From Bacteroidales bacterium (GTDB lineage Bacteria; Bacteroidota; Bacteroidia; Bacteroidales; Muribaculaceae): a stretch of DNA of 16,617 bases. A program made the position numbers and the translations under genes. Below, piece after piece: positions 6,434 to 14,332 of this stretch. Every line of letters starts with the position of its first letter. Position 1 is the first letter of the stretch. Under the pieces are notes generated by a model. That model was given only the letters and a program-made list of their open reading frames with translations. It made no database searches and was not told the DNA's origin. The stretch is taken from the NCBI GenBank assembly GCA_004554255.1, contig SFNC01000036.1:1-16617 (forward strand), in the 5' to 3' direction.

Positions 6434-7636
6434 TCAGAACAGAGACATCTGGTCATCGTGATTGTTTTTAGTGTGCTGTCGCGTGGAGCGGCCCGATTTG
6501 TTTCCTTTCAGCGATGATGGCGAAACCAGCCAGTCGGTGTCGGAGAGGATGTCGTCTATAGGCCTTGCCTCGGGTCTCGGCGCCGGTTTGTCGGCGGGGG
6601 CAGAGGTGTCCTCGTCGCGGCTTTGCTGCTCTTTCAGCTCTTTCAGCTCGGCGTTAAGTCCGGCAATCTGCTTGTTCAGCTCACGTTCGTTTTTCTGCAA
6701 TTCGGAGATGCGGGCGTCCTTCTTGCGGCGGACATCCTCAAACCGGTTCAGCTTTTCTTCCAGCTCGTGGATGAGTTCGGGGTCAATGGCTTCCGAAACA
6801 TTTTGTTTGAGGGCCTTTACTTCTTTGTTAAGGCGCTCAATCTCAGAGTCTTTGGTGGTGATAAGACCGTCTTTTTCGCGGACGGCACTGTTTGCCTCCT
6901 CCAGTTTCTGCTTGGTCTCGGACAGCTGTTTCATAATTTCGGGGTCCGGGGCTGCGGCGGCAACCGGTAATCCTTTGCGGGCATTGTTCAGCTCCTGGCG
7001 CATGCGCAGGTTCTCTTCCTGCAAGTCCTCGTACTCCTTTTCTTGAACGTTCGCAACCTTCAATTTGTTCTGCAGGCTGCGGCTTTCCAGCTGGAACTGC
7101 TCGCGCTCGGCCTCGAGCTGTGCCACCTGCTTTTCCAGGTCGTGGACGCGTTCCGAGAGGGCGCGGCGCTGTCTTTCGGAGCTTAATTGCTTCTGAACCA
7201 TTTCGTTACGCTTGCTCTCTATCTCGCGAGCCTGAGTCTCCAGCTCGTTGACTTTTTCCTGCAGTTTGTGACGCTCGCGGGTCCATTCCTCCGAGCAACG
7301 GCGGCGTGCGTCGCCGGCAATATCGTCAATATATTTGCGCAAGTCGGCCTGTAACCCGTCGTAAAGCAGTTTTCGCTGAGTCGCGGGGTCGACGCTGCGC
7401 GCCAGGAAATCCGGAAGTGCGGCATTGAAAGTCTCCACAACATGCGTAAAAATGCGCTGTTGCATCGCCGAATCGTCTTTTCGGGCCGGCTCGTCGGCCG
7501 CTTTGGGGCTTTCGGTATATGGGGTGGAGGCGGGAGTATAGGGATTAGTGGAGTCCGGGTCGTCGGCGATGATACCATCATCGTCATCGTCTCTGCCGAA
7601 ACCGAGAGCTCGGGAAAATTTGGATAAAAATGCCAT
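6434..7636 (-). CDS. Cytoplasmic coiled-coil protein with sliding-clamp-like C-terminal peptide
   Basis: Encodes 400 residues with no enzymatic domain I can recognise. After a short amphipathic start (AFLSKFSRALGFG) comes an acidic patch, DDDDDGIIADD (16-26), and a Pro/Thr-rich linker. A small helical region follows (about 57-112), then long coiled coils at about 115-222 and 232-342, separated by a proline/alanine break (GLPVAAAAPDP). The tail contains DDILSDTDWLV (361-371), a basic stretch, and ends exactly in QMSLF (396-400). That ending fits the bacterial beta-clamp-binding consensus QL(S/D)LF with one conservative change. No signal peptide or membrane helix is present. It starts 2 nt after the stop of the receiver/ATP-grasp gene, so the two are probably translated together. 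A structural or adaptor role is inferred; the clamp link is a hypothesis from five residues. Confidence 0.85.
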   Translation of the reverse strand: MAFLSKFSRALGFGRDDDDDGIIADDPDSTNPYTPASTPYTESPKAADEPARKDDSAMQQRIFTHVVETFNAALPDFLARSVDPATQRKLLYDGLQADLRKYIDDIAGDARRRCSEEWTRERHKLQEKVNELETQAREIESKRNEMVQKQLSSERQRRALSERVHDLEKQVAQLEAEREQFQLESRSLQNKLKVANVQEKEYEDLQEENLRMRQELNNARKGLPVAAAAPDPEIMKQLSETKQKLEEANSAVREKDGLITTKDSEIERLNKEVKALKQNVSEAIDPELIHELEEKLNRFEDVRRKKDARISELQKNERELNKQIAGLNAELKELKEQQSRDEDTSAPADKPAPRPEARPIDDILSDTDWLVSPSSLKGNKSGRSTRQHTKNNHDDQMSLF

Positions 7637-7638
7637 AG

Positions 7639-10600
7639 CTATATCTGGTTGGAGAAATTATCTTTGTTAATAATCGCGTCGGGCTTAAGGACCACGCCCA
7701 CTCCTGAGCGCCCGTCTATGCCGATGCGTATGGGTTTGTCGAAGTGTACCACCCTCAGGTGGTCGGTCTCATAAGCGGCCGGGCGGCTGTCAAGGTATGC
7801 GAGGTCGTATATGCACCCGTCCTTGCCGGGATTTACGGTAAAGTAACCTACTCCGAAAGAGGTGAGGTTCTGGAAGAAATGCGTTCCCTGGCTGGGTTCA
7901 ATGCTGTATCCGTCCAGGGCGGCTTCCACAATGAGGCGGGCCTGCGCAATCTCGGGCCATTTTACGGGTATGCCCAGGGCATTGTCGCTGCTTCCCCATC
8001 TGCCCGGGCCGACGAGGATGTAGTTTGTGTCTGTGTCGGTGAACAGTTTGTTTACCTGCGCCACCTCGCGGGCAATCTGCGGATTGTCAAGGCTGTTGAA
8101 CTTATCGGGGCGCACATATACGATGTCGTGGATAGTGTCGATGGCGCCATGTCCCAGCGCGCGGTTGCAGCGAATGATAACCCGGTCGTCGGCGGTGTGC
8201 AGCATGGAGTTCTCCACCATGTCCTTGCGGTCTATGATGGGCCTTATCTGCAGCCAGTAGATGTGTCCTTTACGCAGATTACCGTCGGCATCGCGTTTGC
8301 CGGGGGTAATCTCGGCGGCGAATTCAATCTCTACGGGGCGGCGCATGGCTTTCTGGCCGGTTGTGAGCATGAAGTCCACCGCCTCTGCAAGTGGATAAAC
8401 GCCGTCGCGGAGGATATTGCTGAACGTCACTACGCGCCGTCCGCGTCCTACGTTGTTGTCAATGAGCATGTCGCAGGAGGCGTCGTAAGTGGAGACCATG
8501 TAGTCCAGCACGCGCTTTCCGGCAAATTCCTGGATGTTGCGCTGTACTATATTGAAGCTGTCGTTAACGTTGAAATCGTCGCCGAACGGTTTGCATGACA
8601 GGGCGCACAGGAGCGTCTGGGTGTCGCGCAGGGCGAGGTCTATGGTGGACGTCTGCAGCACATGGCGCGGACGTCTGGGGCAGAAGCGCAGGGCCATTCC
8701 GCCGTCCACGATGTATTTTCCCAGTCCCACAGCGATTTGTGCTACGCCGTCGGTGGCTTCTTCGCCGGGAAGGGGGTAGTAGTTCAGCGAGCGTCCCACG
8801 CCCGAAAGCGAGGGGAAGAACACCGGGCCGTCCGATGTTTCGTGCTGTGTACCAACCACTTCCTGGATTATAATTGCCATCTTCTCCTGGTCTATCACGT
8901 TGCGTGTGGCGTTCATATAAGCTTTGGAGTCGGCATAAAATACGGATGCGTATACGCCTTTGATAGCGTCGCAGAGCATGGTGAACATGCGTGCGCGGTC
9001 GGAGATGCGCGGAATCATGTATGTGGCATAAATTCCGGCAAACGGCTGGTAGTGAGAGTCTTCCAGGAGCGAAGACGAGCGTATGGCGAGCGGGCGGTCT
9101 ATGACGTCGAAGAGCGCGTCGAGGTCTTCAAGCAGGCTTTCGGGCAGAGCGGCCTCCAGGAAACGTTTCAGAATCTCGCTGTCCGGAGCATCGCTTAACG
9201 CTATGGTGTACAGGCCGTTGGTGGCCATGAATTCGTCAAATATGTCGGTACACAGTACCACGCTGCGGGGGATGCTGATGGTGACACCGCTGAAGTTGTC
9301 GCAGACCGGATTCTTTTTGATTACCGCGTCCACAAAAGCGAGGCCGCGTCCTTTGCCGCCCAGGGAGCCCTGGCCGATGCGGGCAAAGTTGGAATAATGG
9401 TCGAAGCGTTCTTTTTTGAACACGGCGACAACGCCGCGGTTTTTCATCTTTCGGTATTTCACAATCAGGTCAAATACCAGCTGTTTCACGGCGGGAGCCT
9501 CGTCGGTGGACACGAATCTGTGCTGCTTCATGACATCGGCAATGGGGAACATTGCGCGGGAATAGAACCACCGTGAGATGTCGTTATGCGAAGCGTGGAA
9601 GTAAAGGGAGTCGGCGGGGATGTCGAAAACGCGTTGCTGCAGGTCCTTGAGGTCGCGGATGCGCATGCGCACGTCACCGGTTTTGGGGTCGCGGATAACA
9701 AAATCACCGAACCCGAAGTTGTCCATGATTGCCTCGCCGAGGTCTATGGGCAATTTTTTTGAGTTTTTGTCTATGAAAGTGCCGTTAAAGTCCGAGACCT
9801 TGTCGGCGTTCGCTATCTCTGAAGACTCCACTATTATGGGCATGTACGGGTCGCAGTCGCGGACATAGCGTGCGAACTTCAGGCCGGCTTCGGGGTCCTT
9901 TTCGCCGTCGCGTTTAAAAGAGACATCGGTGATTATTCCCAGGATGTTCTTTCCGAATTTGTCGTAAAGGGCTTTAGCTTCCTCGTAGTCGCGGGCGAGC
10001 ATCACCTTCGGGCGGCCACGCATGCGCAGCATTTTCTCGTGTTCGTTAAGCGCTTCTGTGGAGAATAGCAGAGACTGTTTCAGCAGGAACTTGTAAATGT
10101 GCGGCAACACGGAGGAATAGAACCTGACAGAGTCCTCCACCAGAAGAATCATCTGTACGCCCACCTCTGTAATGTCGCGGTCGGCATTCATTTTATCCTC
10201 CAGAAGCTTGATTATCGCAAGCAGCAGGTCCACATTTCCGAGCCAGCTGAAGACATAGTCAATGCATGAGAGGTCTTCTCTCGCAAGCCTGCGCGACACC
10301 TCTCGCGAGAAAGGCGTGAGCACCACAATCGGTGTGTCGGGGTAGTCGGCCTTAATAATTTTAGCGACGCTGAGGCACTCGGCTATGTCAACGCCGGGCA
10401 TGGTGATAATCAGGTCGTAATGCTTTTCGCGCAAGGCCGCAAGTGCCTTGTCCAGCGAGCTTACGCGGGTAACACGCGGAGGCGAGCTGAGGTTAAGTGC
10501 GACATACTCGAAATACAGCTGTTCCTCAACGCGTCCGTCCTCCTCCATCATGAATGCATCGTATGGCGATGCGATGAGCAGGACGTTGAAGATGCGGCAC

Positions 10601-10662
10601 TGCATAAGGTCCTGGAATGCCGTATCTTTCAGATATAGTTGAGTAAGAGCAGCCTCGTTCAT
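7639..10662 (-). CDS. Tandem receiver-like domains fused to a PPDK_N (PEP/pyruvate-binding) ATP-grasp
   Basis: A 1007-residue cytoplasmic protein. Domain 1 (about 22-155) looks like a degenerate receiver: HYDLIITMPGVD (81-92) lacks the phospho-acceptor Asp. Domain 2 (about 168-315) looks like a complete receiver, with LLVEDS (E176, D177), acceptor D246 in IITDVSF, S280 and K299. From about 420 there is a PPDK_N-type ATP-grasp: GQGSLGGKGRG (430-440), LAIRSSSLLEDS (525-536), FAGIYATY (541-548), QEVVG (600-604) and WLQIRP (803-808). A C-terminal extension contains GPGRWGSSDN (885-894) and PSQGTHFFQNL (923-933). The phosphohistidine swivel motif (TSHAA-like) and the PEP/pyruvate barrel are not visible, so it should not be called PPDK or PEP synthase. 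Substrate and output are unknown. It is the first gene of the six-gene operon, 31 nt downstream of a TAACTTTG promoter box. Confidence 0.88.
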   Translation of the reverse strand: MNEAALTQLYLKDTAFQDLMQCRIFNVLLIASPYDAFMMEEDGRVEEQLYFEYVALNLSSPPRVTRVSSLDKALAALREKHYDLIITMPGVDIAECLSVAKIIKADYPDTPIVVLTPFSREVSRRLAREDLSCIDYVFSWLGNVDLLLAIIKLLEDKMNADRDITEVGVQMILLVEDSVRFYSSVLPHIYKFLLKQSLLFSTEALNEHEKMLRMRGRPKVMLARDYEEAKALYDKFGKNILGIITDVSFKRDGEKDPEAGLKFARYVRDCDPYMPIIVESSEIANADKVSDFNGTFIDKNSKKLPIDLGEAIMDNFGFGDFVIRDPKTGDVRMRIRDLKDLQQRVFDIPADSLYFHASHNDISRWFYSRAMFPIADVMKQHRFVSTDEAPAVKQLVFDLIVKYRKMKNRGVVAVFKKERFDHYSNFARIGQGSLGGKGRGLAFVDAVIKKNPVCDNFSGVTISIPRSVVLCTDIFDEFMATNGLYTIALSDAPDSEILKRFLEAALPESLLEDLDALFDVIDRPLAIRSSSLLEDSHYQPFAGIYATYMIPRISDRARMFTMLCDAIKGVYASVFYADSKAYMNATRNVIDQEKMAIIIQEVVGTQHETSDGPVFFPSLSGVGRSLNYYPLPGEEATDGVAQIAVGLGKYIVDGGMALRFCPRRPRHVLQTSTIDLALRDTQTLLCALSCKPFGDDFNVNDSFNIVQRNIQEFAGKRVLDYMVSTYDASCDMLIDNNVGRGRRVVTFSNILRDGVYPLAEAVDFMLTTGQKAMRRPVEIEFAAEITPGKRDADGNLRKGHIYWLQIRPIIDRKDMVENSMLHTADDRVIIRCNRALGHGAIDTIHDIVYVRPDKFNSLDNPQIAREVAQVNKLFTDTDTNYILVGPGRWGSSDNALGIPVKWPEIAQARLIVEAALDGYSIEPSQGTHFFQNLTSFGVGYFTVNPGKDGCIYDLAYLDSRPAAYETDHLRVVHFDKPIRIGIDGRSGVGVVLKPDAIINKDNFSNQI

Positions 10663-10692
10663 TGTCTTCTGTGTAGATTGTATATTAACTCA

Positions 10693-10723
10693 CAAAGTTA
10701 GTAAAAAAGTAATAAAATACAGA
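10693..10723 (-). promoter_or_regulatory. Bacteroidetes-type promoter of the six-gene operon
   Basis: On the minus strand, TAACTTTG (10700-10693) matches the -7 consensus TAnnTTTG. A partial -33 element TCTG (10723-10720) lies 19 nt upstream. The predicted transcript starts near 10686, about 25 nt before the ATG at 10662. The rest of the 173-nt gap (10663-10835) holds only AT-rich sequence and the fimbrillin terminator. Confidence 0.62.
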
Positions 10724-10770
10724 TATAAATCGTGCAAATTTTTCAACATTGCGGTGTAAAACGCGGCCAT

Positions 10771-10813
10771 AGAAATAAAACGGCGATGTGCCGGGTTAGT
10801 GACACATCGCCGT
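10771..10813 (-). terminator. Rho-independent terminator after the fimbrillin gene
   Basis: A perfect 10-bp stem CGGCGATGTG/CACATCGCCG (10781-10790 with 10803-10812), plus one extra A-T pair, encloses a 12-nt loop. Read on the minus strand it is followed at once by TTTTATTTCT (10780-10771). It lies 23 nt after the fimbrillin stop and separates it from the operon that starts at 10662. Confidence 0.88.
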
Positions 10814-10835
10814 ATGCGAGTTGAGCGGTGAGGGA

Positions 10836-11873
10836 TTATTCGTCGCCCATTGTAAGGTCTGAGAAGTCGGGGTATTCAGCCACGGTGACATCGTTGCAGA
10901 AACCGGCAGCGTCGGGAATGCCTACGTTGAAGGTGTAACGGTATACGCATCCGCTAACCCATTTGGTGTGGTCTTTTGACCAGAGGGGATAGTAGATGTA
11001 TGCGGTGCCGGTGGCTTTGTCGTAGCCGGGTGCGGACTCGTCGGGCCACAGGAGTTTGCCGTTGAATTTGTTGGTGATGCGGGCACGGATACGGATTATC
11101 GCGCCTTCGGCGGGATTCTCGTCAATGACCATTGCGAGGTCCTGAGGGATACCGAAGAGGATGCCGGTGTTGTTGAGCTCGCGGGCGAAGTCGGTGGTGG
11201 CAAAACCGGCATCGTGGTAGATGTTTACATCCTTGATGTCCTTGTGTCCTGACCATACGCCGTAGGCCTTGTTGGTGGCGGTTGTTGTCTCCTGAGGTGC
11301 GGCGAAGGTCGCTGTGGTGTTAGTACCGAGGAGGTCGACGGTGTATACCGTTGCGTTCACGTTCTGCTCGGCGTTGCGCAGGAAGCGGAAGCGAATCTGC
11401 GACAGCGCGTGGCGGAAGTATACGTTGACATTGCTGTTGCCCTCATTGCGGTCCAGGTTTACGCCATAGAGTAAGTCAACAGTGCCGTCGTTCTTGAAAT
11501 TGTTTACAGTTGAGGCGTCCGAAGCATTGGTGGCCTTGTCGTATGTTATTCCGGCGGGAGCGAAGCTGTAGAAGTTCACGTTCTTCTCGCGGGGATAATA
11601 TTGCAGGGGAGAGTATGTCCATTTGCTCCTTTTCGTTGAGACCTTAACCTCGTTCATAAGCAATTCATTGTCTACGACACCATAAGTGATGAAGTCCGTG
11701 AGGTTGGAAGAAGTGAGAATTGCGCGGGAGGTGAGAGGCGCTTTGGGCGCGTATGCGGAAAAAGTTACCGGAATATCAGTTTTTGTGAGACGCTGAACAT
11801 CGTCGTCGTTGGTGCAAGAAGGCGCCAGAACAGCTGCGAACAGCACTGCCGGGAGGATATTTTGTAATTTCAT
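10836..11873 (-). CDS. Fimbrillin-family (FimA/Mfa-like) lipoprotein
   Basis: A 345-residue predicted pilin or pilus-associated surface protein. The signal peptide MKLQNILPAVLFAAVLAPS ends in a lipobox with Cys20, followed by acidic TNDDD. Family landmarks are in order: IPVTFSAYAP (34-43), SRA (49-51) where a Rgp-type protease could cut, WTYSPLQYYP (85-94), VNFYSFAP (99-106), DLLYG (133-137) and FRHALSQIRF (153-162). In known type V pili the lipoprotein precursor is moved to the outer membrane, trimmed after an Arg near the N terminus, and polymerised by donor-strand exchange; whether this one polymerises is not shown. No anchor or tip genes (FimB/FimC/FimE or Mfa2-5 types) accompany it. It lies 73 nt after the permease gene without a visible promoter of its own and ends in a strong terminator, so it may be read through from the upstream genes. 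Confidence 0.9.
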   Translation of the reverse strand: MKLQNILPAVLFAAVLAPSCTNDDDVQRLTKTDIPVTFSAYAPKAPLTSRAILTSSNLTDFITYGVVDNELLMNEVKVSTKRSKWTYSPLQYYPREKNVNFYSFAPAGITYDKATNASDASTVNNFKNDGTVDLLYGVNLDRNEGNSNVNVYFRHALSQIRFRFLRNAEQNVNATVYTVDLLGTNTTATFAAPQETTTATNKAYGVWSGHKDIKDVNIYHDAGFATTDFARELNNTGILFGIPQDLAMVIDENPAEGAIIRIRARITNKFNGKLLWPDESAPGYDKATGTAYIYYPLWSKDHTKWVSGCVYRYTFNVGIPDAAGFCNDVTVAEYPDFSDLTMGDE

Positions 11874-11946
11874 AATAGTGAGGTATTGTAATGGTTTTTA
11901 GAATATTTTCTGATAGATTTAAGTTTTGGTCCTCATTTACAAGTTC

Positions 11947-13149
11947 TTACCTTGCGGCACGGAAGTAGAGGATTATAGCGATTATGATGAATACGATGTT
12001 GGGAATCCACATTGCCACCATCGGGGAGGTCAGGCCCGACAGTGCAAAGGATTGTGTTACAGTCATGAACATTATGTAGCTGAAGGCGAGCACCAGTCCG
12101 ATACCGATGTTCACGCCCATGCCTCCGCGTCCGCGCCGGCGCGATGACAGCGCCATGCCTATTACCGTGAGGATGAATGCTGCGGCTGTCATTGCTATTC
12201 GGCGGTGGTATTCGACCTCGAATGACTGAATGTTTCCGACGCCACGGTTTTTCTGGCGCTCCACATATTCGCGCAGCGCGGGGGATGTTAGCTTTTCGTG
12301 GTCGTTGGCGCTGATAAGGAAATCGCGCGGCTCGAACGGGATAACGGTGTCCAGTTCGCGTCCGCTGGTAATAAATTCGCGTCCGTCCTTAAAGTCGCGG
12401 ATAACGTAATCGTATACCTTCCAGGAGTATAGCGTATCCCAGCGAATGGTCTGCGCGGTAAGGCGCGACGTCAGCTGCTTGGCGGAGTCGAATGTCTCAA
12501 GGCTGAATCGCGAACCTGTCTTGGCGATGTTGTCGTAGTGGTTGATGTAAGCAATCTCGCCGGGGGCGACCATCAGCATGATGTTGGCGCCATAGTCTAC
12601 GCGTTTATTCTTTACATACTTGTCCTGATACGCGATTCGGTGCACATTTGCGGGCGGAATCACGTATGCCGCCAGTACGAAGCTGAAGGCGGCGATAACG
12701 AAGGCGCCAACCATATACGGGCGCAGCAACCTCCTGAAGCTCATGCCGGTAGAGAGCATGGCGATGATCTCGGAGTTGTTAGCGAGTTTCGACGTGAAGA
12801 ATATCACGGCGATGAACGTGAACAGCGGCGCGAACTGATTGGCGAAGTATGGCAGGAAGTTTACGTAATATTCGTTGATGGTCTCGGACAGCGGCGCTTT
12901 CTGGAATGCGTCAAGTTTCTCGTTAATGTCGAACATCACGACAATCGCCAGTAGCAGGATTATGGCGAAGACGTAAGTTCCGAGGAATTTGCCAAGGATG
13001 TATTTGTCAAGAATCGTAAACGGCAGCAGTCGCGACAGAAATGCCCGCACCCGTTTCCCTTTTTTTTCGGCGGGAGCGGGAGTGGCATCGGCAACAACCG
13101 GGTTGTCGTGCTGCTCTTTCGTGGCTATGTTTTCCGTATCGTCGTTCAT
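11947..13149 (-). CDS. LptF/LptG (YjgP/YjgQ) family lipopolysaccharide export permease
   Basis: An inner-membrane subunit of the Lpt ABC exporter, which pulls lipopolysaccharide from the inner membrane for transfer to the outer membrane, working with the LptB ATPase and a periplasmic bridge. The 400 residues show the family layout: ILDKYILGKFLGTYVF starts helix 1 (about 52-73), helix 2 about 98-120, a SEIIAMLSTGMSFRRLLRP coupling segment (126-144), helix 3 about 145-165, a periplasmic beta domain of roughly 145 residues, and three C-terminal helices ending near 397. The motif RRIAMTAAAF opens helix 4. LptF and LptG cannot be told apart safely, so no symbol is given. It has a polar 45-residue N-terminal extension before the usual ILDKYI start, with no internal ATG. 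It begins 2 nt after the tgt stop. Confidence 0.93.
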   Translation of the reverse strand: MNDDTENIATKEQHDNPVVADATPAPAEKKGKRVRAFLSRLLPFTILDKYILGKFLGTYVFAIILLLAIVVMFDINEKLDAFQKAPLSETINEYYVNFLPYFANQFAPLFTFIAVIFFTSKLANNSEIIAMLSTGMSFRRLLRPYMVGAFVIAAFSFVLAAYVIPPANVHRIAYQDKYVKNKRVDYGANIMLMVAPGEIAYINHYDNIAKTGSRFSLETFDSAKQLTSRLTAQTIRWDTLYSWKVYDYVIRDFKDGREFITSGRELDTVIPFEPRDFLISANDHEKLTSPALREYVERQKNRGVGNIQSFEVEYHRRIAMTAAAFILTVIGMALSSRRRGRGGMGVNIGIGLVLAFSYIMFMTVTQSFALSGLTSPMVAMWIPNIVFIIIAIILYFRAAR

Positions 13150-13151
13150 TC

Positions 13152-14282
13152 TTACAGTCTTTTGCCGAGATTGCGAACCATCTCGGTTTTCCAGGGTTTG
13201 AAGTCGCCCAGCTGAATATGTTTCCGTGCCTCACCCACCAGCCATAGGTAGAATGCCAGATTGTGTATGGATGCAATCTGTAGTGCCAGAATCTCGTTGG
13301 CGATGAACAGGTGCCGCAGGTAAGCGCGGGAGTATACGCGGTCCACAAAGCAAGGCCCGTCCTCCCATATAGGCCTGAAGTCATCGGCCCATTTCTTGTT
13401 GCGCATGTTCATGGTTCCCTCGGGTGTGAACAGCATGCCGTTGCGTCCGTTGCGGGTAGGCATCACGCAGTCCATCATGTCCACGCCGCGGTCTATGGCC
13501 TCCAGGATGTTTATGGGAGTGCCGACGCCCATGAGGTAACGAGGCTTGTCCTGAGGCAGAATCTCGTTTACGACGTCAATCATCTCGTACATTACCTCGG
13601 CGGGCTCGCCCACCGCCAGGCCGCCGATTGCGTTGCCGTCGGCGCCCAACTCGGCCACTCGCTCGGCGCTTTCGCGGCGCAGGTCGGGGTAAGTAACACC
13701 CTGAACGATAGGGAACCAAGCCTGTCTGTAGCCGTAGCGGCCCTCTGTCTCGCAGTATCTCTTCCAGCCGCGGTCCATCCACCTCAGGGTGAGGTCCAGG
13801 GATTTGCGCGCGTATCTGCGCTCGGCGGTGCCGGGCGGGCATTCGTCCAGCGCCATCATTATGTCCGAGCCGATGGAGCGCTGTATGTCTACTACGCCTT
13901 CGGGGGTGAACAGGTGCTTGCTGCCGTCGATGTGGCTACGGAAGTGCGCGCCCTCGTCGGTGAGCTTGCGGTTCGCCGACAGCGAGAATACCTGGAATCC
14001 GCCGCTGTCGGTGAGAATGGGACGGTCCCAGCCGTTGAACTTGTGCAGGCCTCCCGCTTTTTCCAGGATTTCAATGCCCGGGCGCAGATACAGATGATAG
14101 GTATTGCCAAGAATAATCTGTGCTTTTACATCATCTTTCAGCTCGTGAATGTGCACTCCTTTTACAGACGCACAAGTGCCCACGGGCATAAAGATGGGGG
14201 TCTCTATGGTTCCGTGGTCGGTGGTGATAAGCCCTGCGCGGGCGTTGGTATCCGGGGCGGTTGCCTGTACTTTAAAATCCAT
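13152..14282 (-). CDS. tgt: tRNA-guanine transglycosylase (queuosine pathway)
   Basis: Exchanges G34 for the queuine precursor preQ1 in tRNAs with GUN anticodons. The 376 residues and motifs fit bacterial Tgt: ILTDSGGFQ (89-97, D92), ALDECPP (144-150), GGLAVGEP (220-227), YLMGVGTP (249-256) and the nucleophile D271 in DCVMPTRNGRNG. GGLAVGEP is the bacterial preQ1-type pocket sequence. Oddity: the usual zinc site CxCxxC...H is reduced. Aligned on YSRAYL (317-322), positions 309, 311 and 314 are G, C and D, so two of three Cys ligands are missing while His340 remains. This may be normal for Bacteroidetes. The gene begins 50 nt after the nucleotidyltransferase stop and is followed 2 nt later by the permease gene. 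Confidence 0.97.
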   Translation of the reverse strand: MDFKVQATAPDTNARAGLITTDHGTIETPIFMPVGTCASVKGVHIHELKDDVKAQIILGNTYHLYLRPGIEILEKAGGLHKFNGWDRPILTDSGGFQVFSLSANRKLTDEGAHFRSHIDGSKHLFTPEGVVDIQRSIGSDIMMALDECPPGTAERRYARKSLDLTLRWMDRGWKRYCETEGRYGYRQAWFPIVQGVTYPDLRRESAERVAELGADGNAIGGLAVGEPAEVMYEMIDVVNEILPQDKPRYLMGVGTPINILEAIDRGVDMMDCVMPTRNGRNGMLFTPEGTMNMRNKKWADDFRPIWEDGPCFVDRVYSRAYLRHLFIANEILALQIASIHNLAFYLWLVGEARKHIQLGDFKPWKTEMVRNLGKRL

Positions 14283-14332
14283 ATACGGGGTAGAGGTTAT
14301 GTACTGTCTGAGGATTGCGGGTTCTCAGTCGG

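Noticed and set aside
6409..6456. An upstream ATG for the dipeptidyl peptidase
   Set aside because: It would add 16 residues before a clear signal peptide and overlap the coiled-coil gene; the ATG at 6408 explains the sequence better.
7639..10662. Naming the large ATP-grasp protein pyruvate phosphate dikinase or PEP synthase
   Set aside because: Only the nucleotide-binding part is recognisable; the phosphohistidine motif and the PEP/pyruvate barrel are not seen.
14308..14328. CTGAG/CTCAG hairpin between the nucleotidyltransferase and tgt genes
   Set aside because: Only 5 bp with an 11-nt loop and no T-run. It is too weak for a terminator, and preQ1-riboswitch features could not be recognised.
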